A stretch of 64,000 nucleotides of DNA. Origin: Actinophytocola oryzae (GTDB taxonomy: Bacteria; Actinomycetota; Actinomycetes; Mycobacteriales; Pseudonocardiaceae). A program made the translations under genes and the position numbers. Where the stretch lies: NCBI RefSeq assembly GCF_004364325.1, contig NZ_SOCP01000003.1:1-64000 (forward strand), given 5' to 3'. Below are positions 24,114 to 31,685 of this stretch, one piece after another. Position 1 is the stretch's first letter. The number at the start of each line of letters is the position of its first letter. The notes beneath the pieces are model-generated. The model saw nothing but the letters and a program-made list of their open reading frames with translations. It ran no database searches and had not been told where the DNA came from.

Positions 24114-27023
24114 CTACCTGCGGCCGACCATGTCCGGCGGCGCGATCGTGCCCGACACGACGAGGAACGGGGTCGTGGCCGGGGTGAAGCCGGGACCGGA
24201 CGCGGTGATGACGCGGGGTCCCGTCTGGTCCTTGGTGAGGATCAGCAGCTGCGCGGTGAAACCGCCGTCGCGGCGTGGGAACGTCGGCGCGGCGGACGCC
24301 GTGATACCCGGTGTCCACGCGATGCGGACCGGGACGCCCGGCGGGAAGTCCAGGCCGCGCACGGAGGTCACGAAGCCGGGTTTGCCGATGTTCGGCACGG
24401 CCACGATTCGTGGCTGGAGCACGGTCATCGGTGCGCGTGCCGCGTTGTCGCCGGGGTTGGCGTCGGTGCCCGAGGTGGTGAGCGTGCCACGCACCTCGGT
24501 GCGGACCGGTGCGTTGGGCGCGAAGACCACCTGCACCACGGCCTGCGCACCGGTTCCCAGGTCGGGCAGCGCGCAGCCGGTCGCGGCACAGCCCGGTGGC
24601 AGCGCGGCCACCGGCACCCCGGCGGGCAGCGCGAGGTTCAGCCGCAGCCCGGTGGCCAGGCCGCCGCCCCCGTTGCGGACGGTGAAGGTCGCGGTCGCGC
24701 GACCGCCCACATAGGACGGGTTGGGGGTCACGACGACCCCGAGTGCCGGACCTGCCCGCGGAGCGGGCGGAGCAGGGGGTGGAGGTGGCGCGTCGATCGG
24801 GATCTCGGTCTCCGCCGCGTTGTCCGAGGGCCGGGCATCGATCACGGCTCCGTCCGCCGACCACGTCACCCGCGGTCTGCCGGGGACGAGCCCCACGAGG
24901 TCGGCGACGACGTCGACATTCTCGCCGGGAGCCAGGACGCCGAGGTCACACCGGAGATCCGCGCAGGTTCCCCGCGTCGGGCGCAGTCCGACCAGGCGCA
25001 CGCCGTCCGGCACGGCGACGGTCAGGGCACCGGGCGTGGCCGTCGGGCCACGGTTGGTGACCGTGACGGTCACCGGCACCGCGCCCCCCGTGTCCACAGT
25101 GGACGTGACGGGTGGCGCGGTCAGGACGAGGTCCGCCGACGGCTGCCAGGTCGGCTCCTTCTGCCTGCCGGGCAGTGCCGTGGCGATGCGGTCGAGCGCG
25201 CCGGTCGCCGGGTCGAGCACGGCCAGCTCCTCCGGCGACGTGGCGGCGGCTTCGCGGCGCGTGGTCAGCGCGATGCGGCCGCCCTCCGGGGAGAACGCCG
25301 CGTCACGTGGCTGGAACGGGCCGGTCGGCGCCGTCAGCGGGGTGGCGCAGGTGCTCGGCGTTGCGGGCAGCAGCACGTCACATCCGTCGCCGGGCAGGGA
25401 GACCTGGACCAGGCCGTCGTTCTCGCGGTTGAACACCAGGCGCCCGCCGTCCGGGCTGAAGGCGGAGCTGTCATCGGTGACGGCGCAGTCGAACCCGCAC
25501 ACCGCCGCCGACACGTCGCGCTGCTCGTCGAGTGTGCCGGTGCGTGCGGTCCACACGTGGTTGTCGCGGATCTCGCCGTTCGGGCCGTCCGACACGATCC
25601 CACGCGTGAACGACAGCGTCCCGCCGTCCGGGGACCACGCGGGCTGGGTGTCCTCCTGGTCCGCGACCTCCGGCGGCGGCTGCAGGCGCCCGACCACCGC
25701 GCCGGTCGCCGCCTCGACGACCACCACGTGGCTCGGGCCACCCTCGGGCCGGACACCGCCCGGTGAGCGGCGGGCGAACGCGATGAGCGTGCCGTCCGGG
25801 GACCACGCCGGGTCGAACTCCCAGTCGGTGGCCTGCCGGTCGGCGACCGGGAGGAGCCGCGGGTTGGCGCCGTCGGCGTCCACGAGCCACAGGCGCTGCA
25901 CCCGGACGTCGTCGACGGTCTCGAAGCGGGTCACCAGGATCTGCCTGCCGTCCGGCGAGTACTCCTCCCGCTGGTTCCACGGGTCGAAACCGGGCCGGGG
26001 GTGGAAGAGCAGGTTCGAGTCGTTCACGGCCTCGGGGTCCTCGACCAGCACCGGCAGGCCGAGGTCGCGGGGGTCGGTGCCGTCCGGCCGGATGTCCTGC
26101 AGCGTGGCCGTCGACGGGGTCGGCGCGCTGGTGCGCGACACCAGGAGCCGCCCGTCGAACCAGGCGGGCGAGGCGACGTCCCGGTCCTCGGCCAGCAGCA
26201 GCTCGGCGGGCGAGCCGGGCACGACCTGGTACACGGTCGTCGGGCAACCACATTCCCCGTCCAGGCGCAGCAAGAGCAGGCCCGTGCCGTCCGGTTTCCA
26301 CACCGGCCAACGGGTCTGCCAGCCGGCCTGGTCGCCGGTCAGCACCGGCGCGCCCGCGATCCTGACCTGGTTGCCGTTCGCGGTGTAGGCGATGCGGTCG
26401 TCGACCGGGTTCCACGCGGGTTCCGCCGCGCCGCCCGGCTCGTCGGTCACCGCCACCGCGTCGCCGCCCGCGACGGGTTGGCGGTAGATCTGGCCGTCGC
26501 GGGCGAACGCGACCTGCGTGCCGTCCGGCGAGAACGCTGGCCACGTCTCGTCCTCCGGCGTGTTCGTCAGGCGTCGCGCCCCGGTCCCGTCCACACCGAC
26601 GAGCCACAGGTCGCTCTGCCCGTCCTCGGTCGAGGAGAACACGACCGTGGTCAGGTCCGGCGACAGCCGGGGGTGCGCCGCGTCGCGGCCGGTGGTGAGC
26701 GCGCGGACCGAGCCGTCCCCGGCACGCAGGTACACCTGCGGGAGCCGCCCGTCCCGCAGGCTGGTGAACACCACCAGGTCCCCGAGCGCGGACACGTCGT
26801 CGTCGAAGTGCGCCGGGCCCGGGCCGAGGAACGACTCGGTCGCGCCGCCCTCGGCCACGCCGATGCTCCGGTGACCCGTGCCCGCGAACGCGATCCTGCC
26901 CGCGTCGAACGGAACCTGTTGCTGGGCAACGGCGGGCAGCGACGTGCCGGCCCGCACCACGACCAGCAACCCGCACAACACCAGCGCGGCGGCGAACACG
27001 GTCGCGGCTCGGGTCCTGAACAA
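24114..27023 (-). CDS. Exported beta-propeller (PD40/TolB-like) protein with CARDB/DUF11-type domains
   Basis: A 969-aa secreted or membrane-anchored protein. One hydrophobic segment (AATVFAAALVLCGLLVVVRA) lies at residues 7-26. Seven or more TolB/PD40 propeller repeats follow (for example PAFSPDGTQVAFAR, PAWSPDGTLIAFAR). From about 640 come two immunoglobulin-like CARDB/DUF11 modules and a final DFPPGVPVRIAW IPT-like domain. I chose TTG 27023 because GGAGGT lies 7 bp upstream and the signal segment then begins at once; starts further upstream add only Arg-rich text. It is the promoter-proximal gene of the injection operon. A surface or wall-binding role is inferred; I do not know of it as a core CIS gene. 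Confidence 0.8.
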   Translation of the reverse strand: MFRTRAATVFAAALVLCGLLVVVRAGTSLPAVAQQQVPFDAGRIAFAGTGHRSIGVAEGGATESFLGPGPAHFDDDVSALGDLVVFTSLRDGRLPQVYLRAGDGSVRALTTGRDAAHPRLSPDLTTVVFSSTEDGQSDLWLVGVDGTGARRLTNTPEDETWPAFSPDGTQVAFARDGQIYRQPVAGGDAVAVTDEPGGAAEPAWNPVDDRIAYTANGNQVRIAGAPVLTGDQAGWQTRWPVWKPDGTGLLLLRLDGECGCPTTVYQVVPGSPAELLLAEDRDVASPAWFDGRLLVSRTSAPTPSTATLQDIRPDGTDPRDLGLPVLVEDPEAVNDSNLLFHPRPGFDPWNQREEYSPDGRQILVTRFETVDDVRVQRLWLVDADGANPRLLPVADRQATDWEFDPAWSPDGTLIAFARRSPGGVRPEGGPSHVVVVEAATGAVVGRLQPPPEVADQEDTQPAWSPDGGTLSFTRGIVSDGPNGEIRDNHVWTARTGTLDEQRDVSAAVCGFDCAVTDDSSAFSPDGGRLVFNRENDGLVQVSLPGDGCDVLLPATPSTCATPLTAPTGPFQPRDAAFSPEGGRIALTTRREAAATSPEELAVLDPATGALDRIATALPGRQKEPTWQPSADLVLTAPPVTSTVDTGGAVPVTVTVTNRGPTATPGALTVAVPDGVRLVGLRPTRGTCADLRCDLGVLAPGENVDVVADLVGLVPGRPRVTWSADGAVIDARPSDNAAETEIPIDAPPPPPAPPAPRAGPALGVVVTPNPSYVGGRATATFTVRNGGGGLATGLRLNLALPAGVPVAALPPGCAATGCALPDLGTGAQAVVQVVFAPNAPVRTEVRGTLTTSGTDANPGDNAARAPMTVLQPRIVAVPNIGKPGFVTSVRGLDFPPGVPVRIAWTPGITASAAPTFPRRDGGFTAQLLILTKDQTGPRVITASGPGFTPATTPFLVVSGTIAPPDMVGRR

Positions 27024-27132
27024 GATCGCACCTCCGGTACTCGTCAGGAATCCTCGCCGTACCCGGGGTGTCGCTTCGAGGTCCTCGCGGGCACCGTCGG
27101 GGCACACCCGGTGCCGCTTCGGGCAGCCGGCG

Positions 27133-27759
27133 TCAGATGAGGCCGTGCCGCATGACGTAGCCGACGGCGTGCGCGCGGTTGCGCAGGTGCAGCCGGGTGG
27201 TCACGCCGTGCAGGATGTTCTTCACCGTCCGCTCCGAATAGGACAGTCGGGTGGCGATCTCCGCGGTGCCGAGGCCGTCCGCGATCAGCCGCAGCATGTC
27301 GGCCTCGCGTGGTGTCAGCGTCGACAGCGTGATGCCGTTCGGGTCGAGGGTCTGGCGCTGCATGCGGCCGACGTGGTCGAGCAGCGTGGCCAGCAGGTCA
27401 CCCGGCAGCACCGCCTCCCCGTTGGCCAGCGCGAGAACCGCGCTCACCAGCCGGTCCTGGTTCGCCTCGCCCCGGCGGATCACGGCCGCGACCTCGCAGT
27501 CGACCGTGGTCTGCAACGACTCCCTGTCGATGCGGCGCACGATCACCCCGGTGCGGGTGGTCGACGCGCGCTGGAGCCTGCGCAGCAGCCGCGCCGCGTC
27601 GTCGTCGACCTCGTCCACCACCACCAGCGACACCGAGGCACGCGACTCCTCCTGCGCGGTAAGCACTTCCACCTCCGGCCGGGGCCGCAGCTGGTGCACC
27701 ACACCGGCCCGCAGGACCGGGTCCTCGGTGTACACCATGACCGGGACTCTTGTCGTCAT
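27133..27759 (-). CDS. LuxR-type regulator, paralogue of the one at 8766-9392
   Basis: A 208-aa response-regulator-like protein. Residues 1-120 resemble a receiver; unlike its paralogue it keeps acidic residues where the phospho-Asp strand ends (SLVVVDEVDDD). Residues 145-205 form a LuxR helix-turn-helix (LTPREADMLRLIADGLGTAE, SERTVKNI). ATG 27759 has GGAGG 6 bp upstream. It lies upstream of the injection operon on the same strand and divergently from the CisA-like gene, where it is well placed to control both. No sensor kinase is nearby. Confidence 0.84.
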   Translation of the reverse strand: MTTRVPVMVYTEDPVLRAGVVHQLRPRPEVEVLTAQEESRASVSLVVVDEVDDDAARLLRRLQRASTTRTGVIVRRIDRESLQTTVDCEVAAVIRRGEANQDRLVSAVLALANGEAVLPGDLLATLLDHVGRMQRQTLDPNGITLSTLTPREADMLRLIADGLGTAEIATRLSYSERTVKNILHGVTTRLHLRNRAHAVGYVMRHGLI

Positions 27760-27913
27760 CTCACGCCTCCTGGTATGAACTCCCGCTGAGGCAATGATGT
27801 TCGGCGGATCCCCGGCCGTGCAGCCGGTGCGGCCCACGAGTGCACGGGATTGCCCGCATGGTGCCCTTTTCTCCCTGCCCGGGTGTCGGGCGGCGTGCCT
27901 ACCGTTGCGTGCC

Positions 27914-29173
27914 GTGACCGCAACGACAGAATTCGGTCTCCCCACCGTGGTTGTGACACCCGGCCAGGAGACCTGGACGACGATGACCGTGCGCAACGAC
28001 AGTGACATCGTCGAGGCGTACACGTTCGAGGTGCTCGGCGAGTGCGCCCCCTGGACCGAGGTGGAGCCGGCGCGGTTGTCGCTGTACCCGGGTACCAGCG
28101 AACAGGTGACGGTGGTGCTCAGGCCGCCCCGCTCCCCCGCCGTGCGCGCGGGTGAGAAACCCCTTGGCGTACGGGTGTTGCCGACCGAACGACCCGAGTC
28201 GGTGGTGGTGTCGGAGACGATCGTGCTCGTCGAGCCGTTCGCCGAGCAGCGGGCGGAACTGGTCCCGGAGCGTCGCAGGGCGTGGCGCAGGGCGCGCTAC
28301 CACGTGGCAGTGCACAACGACGGCAACACCCCGGTGGCGGTGACGCTGTCGGCTCCGGAGACCGACGACCAGCTCACGTTCGCACTGCCCGTCCGGCCCG
28401 AGCACGTGGCACCGGGTGACCGCACGGAGATCGACTTCCGGGTGCGGGTGGCGAAGATCGTCTGGTTCGGCAAGCCCGTGACGTGGCCGCTGCGCCTGGA
28501 CGCCACGGCGGCCGCGGGCGAGGAGTCCGGCAGGCACCCACTCGAGGGCGAGCTGATCCAGCTTCCCGTGTTCCCCAGGTGGTTGCTCGCCGTGCTGGCC
28601 GTGTTGCTGGCGCTGGTCCTGGCGTGGTTCGCACTGGTGCGGCCTGCCGTGCAGAGCGCGGCCCGTGAGGCGGCGGACGACCGGACGCAGGAGATCGCCC
28701 AGGCGGCCGGTCAGGAAAGCCAGGCCGCGCAACCGGAACAGAGTGGCGGCGGCGGCGAGAGTCCGCAGCAGGGGCGACAGGAGCAGGGTGGTGCCGCCAC
28801 CGGGCAGGGGGTGGGGCAGCAGAGCTCCGCCACCATCGAGGTCCGCACGAACGCGGGCGACCAGGGGGCGGGCACGTACGTGGTGCCGGAGGGAAAGGTC
28901 TTCCGCATCACCGACCTCGTGCTGGGCAACCACCAGGGCGACGAGGGTGTGCTCACGATCGAGTTCGGTGGCAGGACCATCACCACGATCGCGTTGGAGA
29001 CCTACCGGAACCAGGACTACCACTGGGTTACGCCCGTCGACGTGCCGGCGGGCGAGAGCGTCACGGCGACGGTGAACTGCGCGCGGCCAGGCACGCCGGC
29101 GAGCGGGCGGCAGGCGCCGAACTGCTTCCAGGTGCTCAACGTCAGCGGCGGGCTGACCGACGCGCCGAACTGA
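27914..29173 (+). CDS. cisA: CisA-like single-pass membrane protein ('hydrolytic protein' type)
   Basis: A 419-aa protein. The cytoplasmic N-terminal ~215 residues hold two Ig-like/MSP-like beta domains (VVTPGQETWTTMTVRNDS, then YHVAVHNDGNTPVAVTL). One transmembrane helix follows near 225-245 (LLAVLAVLLALVLAWFALV), then a Gln/Gly-rich linker, then a small extracellular beta domain (TYVVPEGKVFRITDLVLGNH). This matches the layout of the Streptomyces protein CisA, once annotated 'hydrolytic protein', which docks the injection system on the membrane. GTG 27914 is the likely start, but its ribosome site is poor and GTG 27950 is an alternative. The gene is divergent from the regulator and ends at a strong hairpin. 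Confidence 0.72.
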   Translation: MTATTEFGLPTVVVTPGQETWTTMTVRNDSDIVEAYTFEVLGECAPWTEVEPARLSLYPGTSEQVTVVLRPPRSPAVRAGEKPLGVRVLPTERPESVVVSETIVLVEPFAEQRAELVPERRRAWRRARYHVAVHNDGNTPVAVTLSAPETDDQLTFALPVRPEHVAPGDRTEIDFRVRVAKIVWFGKPVTWPLRLDATAAAGEESGRHPLEGELIQLPVFPRWLLAVLAVLLALVLAWFALVRPAVQSAAREAADDRTQEIAQAAGQESQAAQPEQSGGGGESPQQGRQEQGGAATGQGVGQQSSATIEVRTNAGDQGAGTYVVPEGKVFRITDLVLGNHQGDEGVLTIEFGGRTITTIALETYRNQDYHWVTPVDVPAGESVTATVNCARPGTPASGRQAPNCFQVLNVSGGLTDAPN

Positions 29174-29187
29174 TGGGTCCACAGGGG

Positions 29188-29218
29188 ACACCCGGTCCGG
29201 CGTCGCCGGGCCGGGTGT
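29188..29218. terminator. Strong bidirectional hairpin between convergent genes
   Basis: ACACCCGGTCCGG (29188-29200) pairs over 13 bp, with one G-T wobble, with CCGGGCCGGGTGT (29206-29218) around a 5-nt loop. It fills the 47-bp gap between the CisA-like gene and the convergent small-gene pair, so it can end both transcripts. Confidence 0.75.
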
Positions 29219-29220
29219 GG

Positions 29221-29379
29221 TCACTCCGGTGCGCGGCGGTTCCACTCGTCGAGCAGCGCGTCGATCCACGCGGACAGCAGCGCGGCGGTCTCGACGTCGC
29301 CCCTCGCGAGGCAGGACAGGCGTTCGTCCCGTGCGGCGACCAGCTCCGCCACGAGGTCGACCGCCATCGGGTCGATCAC
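29221..29379 (-). CDS. Small hypothetical protein (coupled pair, member 2)
   Basis: A 52-aa, mostly helical acidic protein (AVDLVAELVAARDERLSCLA, then AWIDALLDEWNRR). The GTG at 29379 overlaps the stop of the preceding 101-aa gene by 4 bp (GTGA), so it is translationally coupled and likely real despite its size. I do not recognise it. It may form a complex with its partner. Confidence 0.55.
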   Translation of the reverse strand: MIDPMAVDLVAELVAARDERLSCLARGDVETAALLSAWIDALLDEWNRRAPE

Positions 29380-29681
29380 GGCAGACCCGCCGCCATCCGG
29401 AAGGCCTGGATGTACTTGGGCAGCTCGACGAGTGCCTGCTCCCACCGGTCGGCGCCGAGCTGTCCCGCGAACGCGCACTCGACGATCAGCCGGTCCACGT
29501 CCGGGTCGACGTCGGCGCCGCGGAGCTGTCTCGACAGCTCGGCCCTGCGCAGCGAGGCGCGGACCTCCGCGAGCGTGTGCTCGAGGTCCACGACGACCTG
29601 TGCCGCCTGCTCCGGCGGCACGACCAGCCACCCGTCCCGCGCGAGGCGCAGGAACAGGTCACCGGCGAACGGCTCGACCAT
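29376..29681 (-). CDS. Small hypothetical protein (coupled pair, member 1)
   Basis: A 101-aa, all-helical, acidic protein (LFLRLARDGWLVVPPEQAAQ, VVVDLEHTLAEVRASLRRAE, ALVELPKYIQAFRMAAGL). ATG 29681 is preceded by GGAGG. It is divergent from the cargo gene, whose start is 130 bp away, and precedes the 52-aa gene. I cannot name a family. Acidic, helical small proteins next to a toxin-like cargo gene could be chaperone or immunity factors; nothing in the sequence proves it. Confidence 0.6.
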   Translation of the reverse strand: MVEPFAGDLFLRLARDGWLVVPPEQAAQVVVDLEHTLAEVRASLRRAELSRQLRGADVDPDVDRLIVECAFAGQLGADRWEQALVELPKYIQAFRMAAGLP

Positions 29682-29811
29682 CCTCACACCTCCGCGTGGT
29701 CGGGAACGTGGTCCGACCCCAACACGACCAGCGCGGACACGCCAAGCGCACCGGAACCGGTCTGCCCGTGGACACACACCGGACTGCCCCCACAACCGAG
29801 AGGCCGCCGCC

Positions 29812-31320
29812 ATGCACGCGAAGATGGACCGTGATGGTGAGAAGTCCGCCGGCGCCCAGGTGCGGCGGCACCACCACACGTCCGGGGAACGGCGCCGGGG
29901 ACCGCTCCACCCCGATGCGGTGCTCGACCTCCAGCGCAGGGTCGGCAACCGCGCCACCACCCTGGCTGTCCAGCGCGCGGGGAACACACCCACGACACAG
30001 CCGACCGACGCGCTGGCCGGACTCACCAGGGGCACCCTCCTTCGCCGCCTCACCAAAGGCCCACTGCTCACCGACGCGGAGGTCGCCGCGATCCAGGCGG
30101 CCACCGATACCACCCGGCTGGGCGCCCTCGGGCTCGTCACGCACGCCGACGCGACCGCGTACCTCGACAAGCACAAGTACGGCGACTGGCTGGAGCAGCC
30201 GCCGGGCGCGAGGCTGCTCATCGCCACGCTCGCGTGGCGGCGGTTCGGACAGCAGGGCGCCCGTCGGGAGGACCGCATCACTCCCGCGTACACGCTCGGC
30301 AGGGCACTGCGCCTGCGCCGACCGGAAGGGTTGTCCGACGTCGAACGGAGGGCCATCGAAGGAGAACGCGACGACCAGATCCGCGAGGCGTTCGTGAACA
30401 CGCTCGTCGCCAGGGTCCGGGGAGAACACCAGGGCCAGGTTGACCGGGCTCGTGACGTCCTGACCCGGGTCTTCCTGATACTGCAGAGCGGTCTGCAGGT
30501 CTACGAGAAGGGACCGCGGCCGTCGGACAAGGGCCGCCATGTGCCGTACCTGCGCGGCGACGTGGCGCGGGCGCTGGCCCACGGAGGCCGGGTCAACATC
30601 CGGATTCCCGCGGTGGGCAGGGGCGAGGACCCGAAGGAGATGTCCAGGTGGCTCGGCCTGACCGACGGCCAGGACGCCGACGTGAACCCGGCGGAACGCC
30701 GCCAGGTCGGCACCCACCGGATGTCGGTCGGCTACAACCTGCTCGGAAGGGGGAAATTCCGCGAGAGGGGCGGCTTCTGGACCGGGGCTGACAACCTGTT
30801 CCGCCGCGGCATCGGCAAGATGTGGAAGGCGGCCGCACCCCGGCTCTACGGCATCGACCTGGCCGCGGACGGAGCGGGGCGAATGGACTTCAACAACGAC
30901 GTGATCACCCCGGACGGCGGGCACGGACACCTGTTCGTCAACTTCCAGCCGCCGGGCCGGCTCAAGGACGGCGCGCTGCAGGTCGGGATCGAGACGACGG
31001 CACCCAAGGCCGCCAGCCCGGTCGGCTACCGGCACGACTACCGCTCCACCGAGGCCACCGCGAACCCGGAGTCGAGCTTCTACGGCCACAAGGAGGACAA
31101 GATCGGCACCGGCAAGCTTGCCGACAACCAGCGGCTCGTCGAGCTGGGCGACGGCTGGCTCGCCAAGCTCCAGGACGCGGAAACCGAGTGGAACGGCCTG
31201 CTCGACGCTGTCCAGGGTGATCAGCAAGGGATGCGGCAGCTCTACGAGGAACTGGTCGGGCGGCGTGGTGGGCGGTTCGACAAATCGGAGCAGCAGGCCG
31301 AGGAATCTCGTACCGAATGA
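29812..31320 (+). CDS. Candidate injection-system cargo protein with LQR..GNRA..VQR signature
   Basis: A 502-aa protein. The basic N-terminus is followed at residues 33-55 by HPDAVLDLQRRVGNRATT and AVQR, the motif seen near the N-terminus of many actinomycete CIS-associated effectors, often beside DUF4157. A helical region runs to about 260. The C-terminal ~230 residues include GGRVNIRIPAVGRGEDP, DNLFRRGIGKMWKAA and MDFNNDVITPDGGHGHLFVN, with several conserved-looking His and Asp. I recognise no enzyme family in this part. ATG 29812 has GAGAGG upstream; ATG 29824 is an alternative. It has no signal peptide, which fits loading into a tube rather than Sec export. It is plus-strand, divergent from the small acidic pair, and ends at two hairpins. 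Confidence 0.75.
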   Translation: MHAKMDRDGEKSAGAQVRRHHHTSGERRRGPLHPDAVLDLQRRVGNRATTLAVQRAGNTPTTQPTDALAGLTRGTLLRRLTKGPLLTDAEVAAIQAATDTTRLGALGLVTHADATAYLDKHKYGDWLEQPPGARLLIATLAWRRFGQQGARREDRITPAYTLGRALRLRRPEGLSDVERRAIEGERDDQIREAFVNTLVARVRGEHQGQVDRARDVLTRVFLILQSGLQVYEKGPRPSDKGRHVPYLRGDVARALAHGGRVNIRIPAVGRGEDPKEMSRWLGLTDGQDADVNPAERRQVGTHRMSVGYNLLGRGKFRERGGFWTGADNLFRRGIGKMWKAAAPRLYGIDLAADGAGRMDFNNDVITPDGGHGHLFVNFQPPGRLKDGALQVGIETTAPKAASPVGYRHDYRSTEATANPESSFYGHKEDKIGTGKLADNQRLVELGDGWLAKLQDAETEWNGLLDAVQGDQQGMRQLYEELVGRRGGRFDKSEQQAEESRTE

Positions 31321-31398
31321 CCGGTCGGAGTATTGTCACCCGATTTGCCTGGGTCTAGTTTCGTCCGCGTAACGGTGAGACTGGGGGCCGTTCGTCAA

Positions 31399-31444
31399 CC
31401 GTGCGTACCTCACGCACGGCTCCGGCTCCTCCGCTGAGCGGAGG
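31399..31444 (+). terminator. Two adjacent hairpins downstream of the cargo gene
   Basis: CCGTGCGT/ACGCACGG (31399-31406, 31412-31419; 5-nt loop) and CCTCCGC/GCGGAGG (31428-31434, 31438-31444; 3-nt loop) lie 80-125 bp past the cargo stop. No T-run follows. They separate the cargo unit from the protease remnant. Confidence 0.5.
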
Positions 31445-31449
31445 TCCTC

Positions 31450-31587
31450 GTGCGTACTGCCGGGAAGATCGGCGTCGGCCGAGCACTGCCCTGGGGCGTG
31501 ACGTCGGTGTCGCTGCGGGTGTCGGCCACCGACCGGGACGGGAACACCGTGGAGCAGACCGTGATCCGGGCATACCGGTCGCGGTGA
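31450..31587 (+). pseudogene. Remnant of a secreted serine-protease C-terminus
   Basis: From GTG 31450 the frame reads TSVSLRVSATDRDGNTVEQT and VIRAYRSR then TGA, the type of C-terminal beta domain found at the end of actinomycete subtilisin-like exported proteases. A stop at 31435 in the same frame and the absence of any protease core upstream indicate a leftover fragment, perhaps from insertion or deletion beside the cargo gene. The family call is by resemblance. Nothing else is seen between 31588 and 31685. Confidence 0.45.
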
Positions 31588-31685
31588 GAGACCGGGCCGG
31601 CGACCGTGGGTGGTCGCCGGCCCGCCCACCGCGCACGCGATCTTCGCCTAGGGTGAGGACCTCGGGCTACGGGAGGGGTGTGCGC

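Noticed and set aside
8766..27023. Prophage or type VI secretion system
   Set aside because: There are no terminase, portal, capsid, TssJ/L/M or ClpV genes. The LysM hub, DUF4255 cap and AAA+ ATPase mark a contractile injection system.
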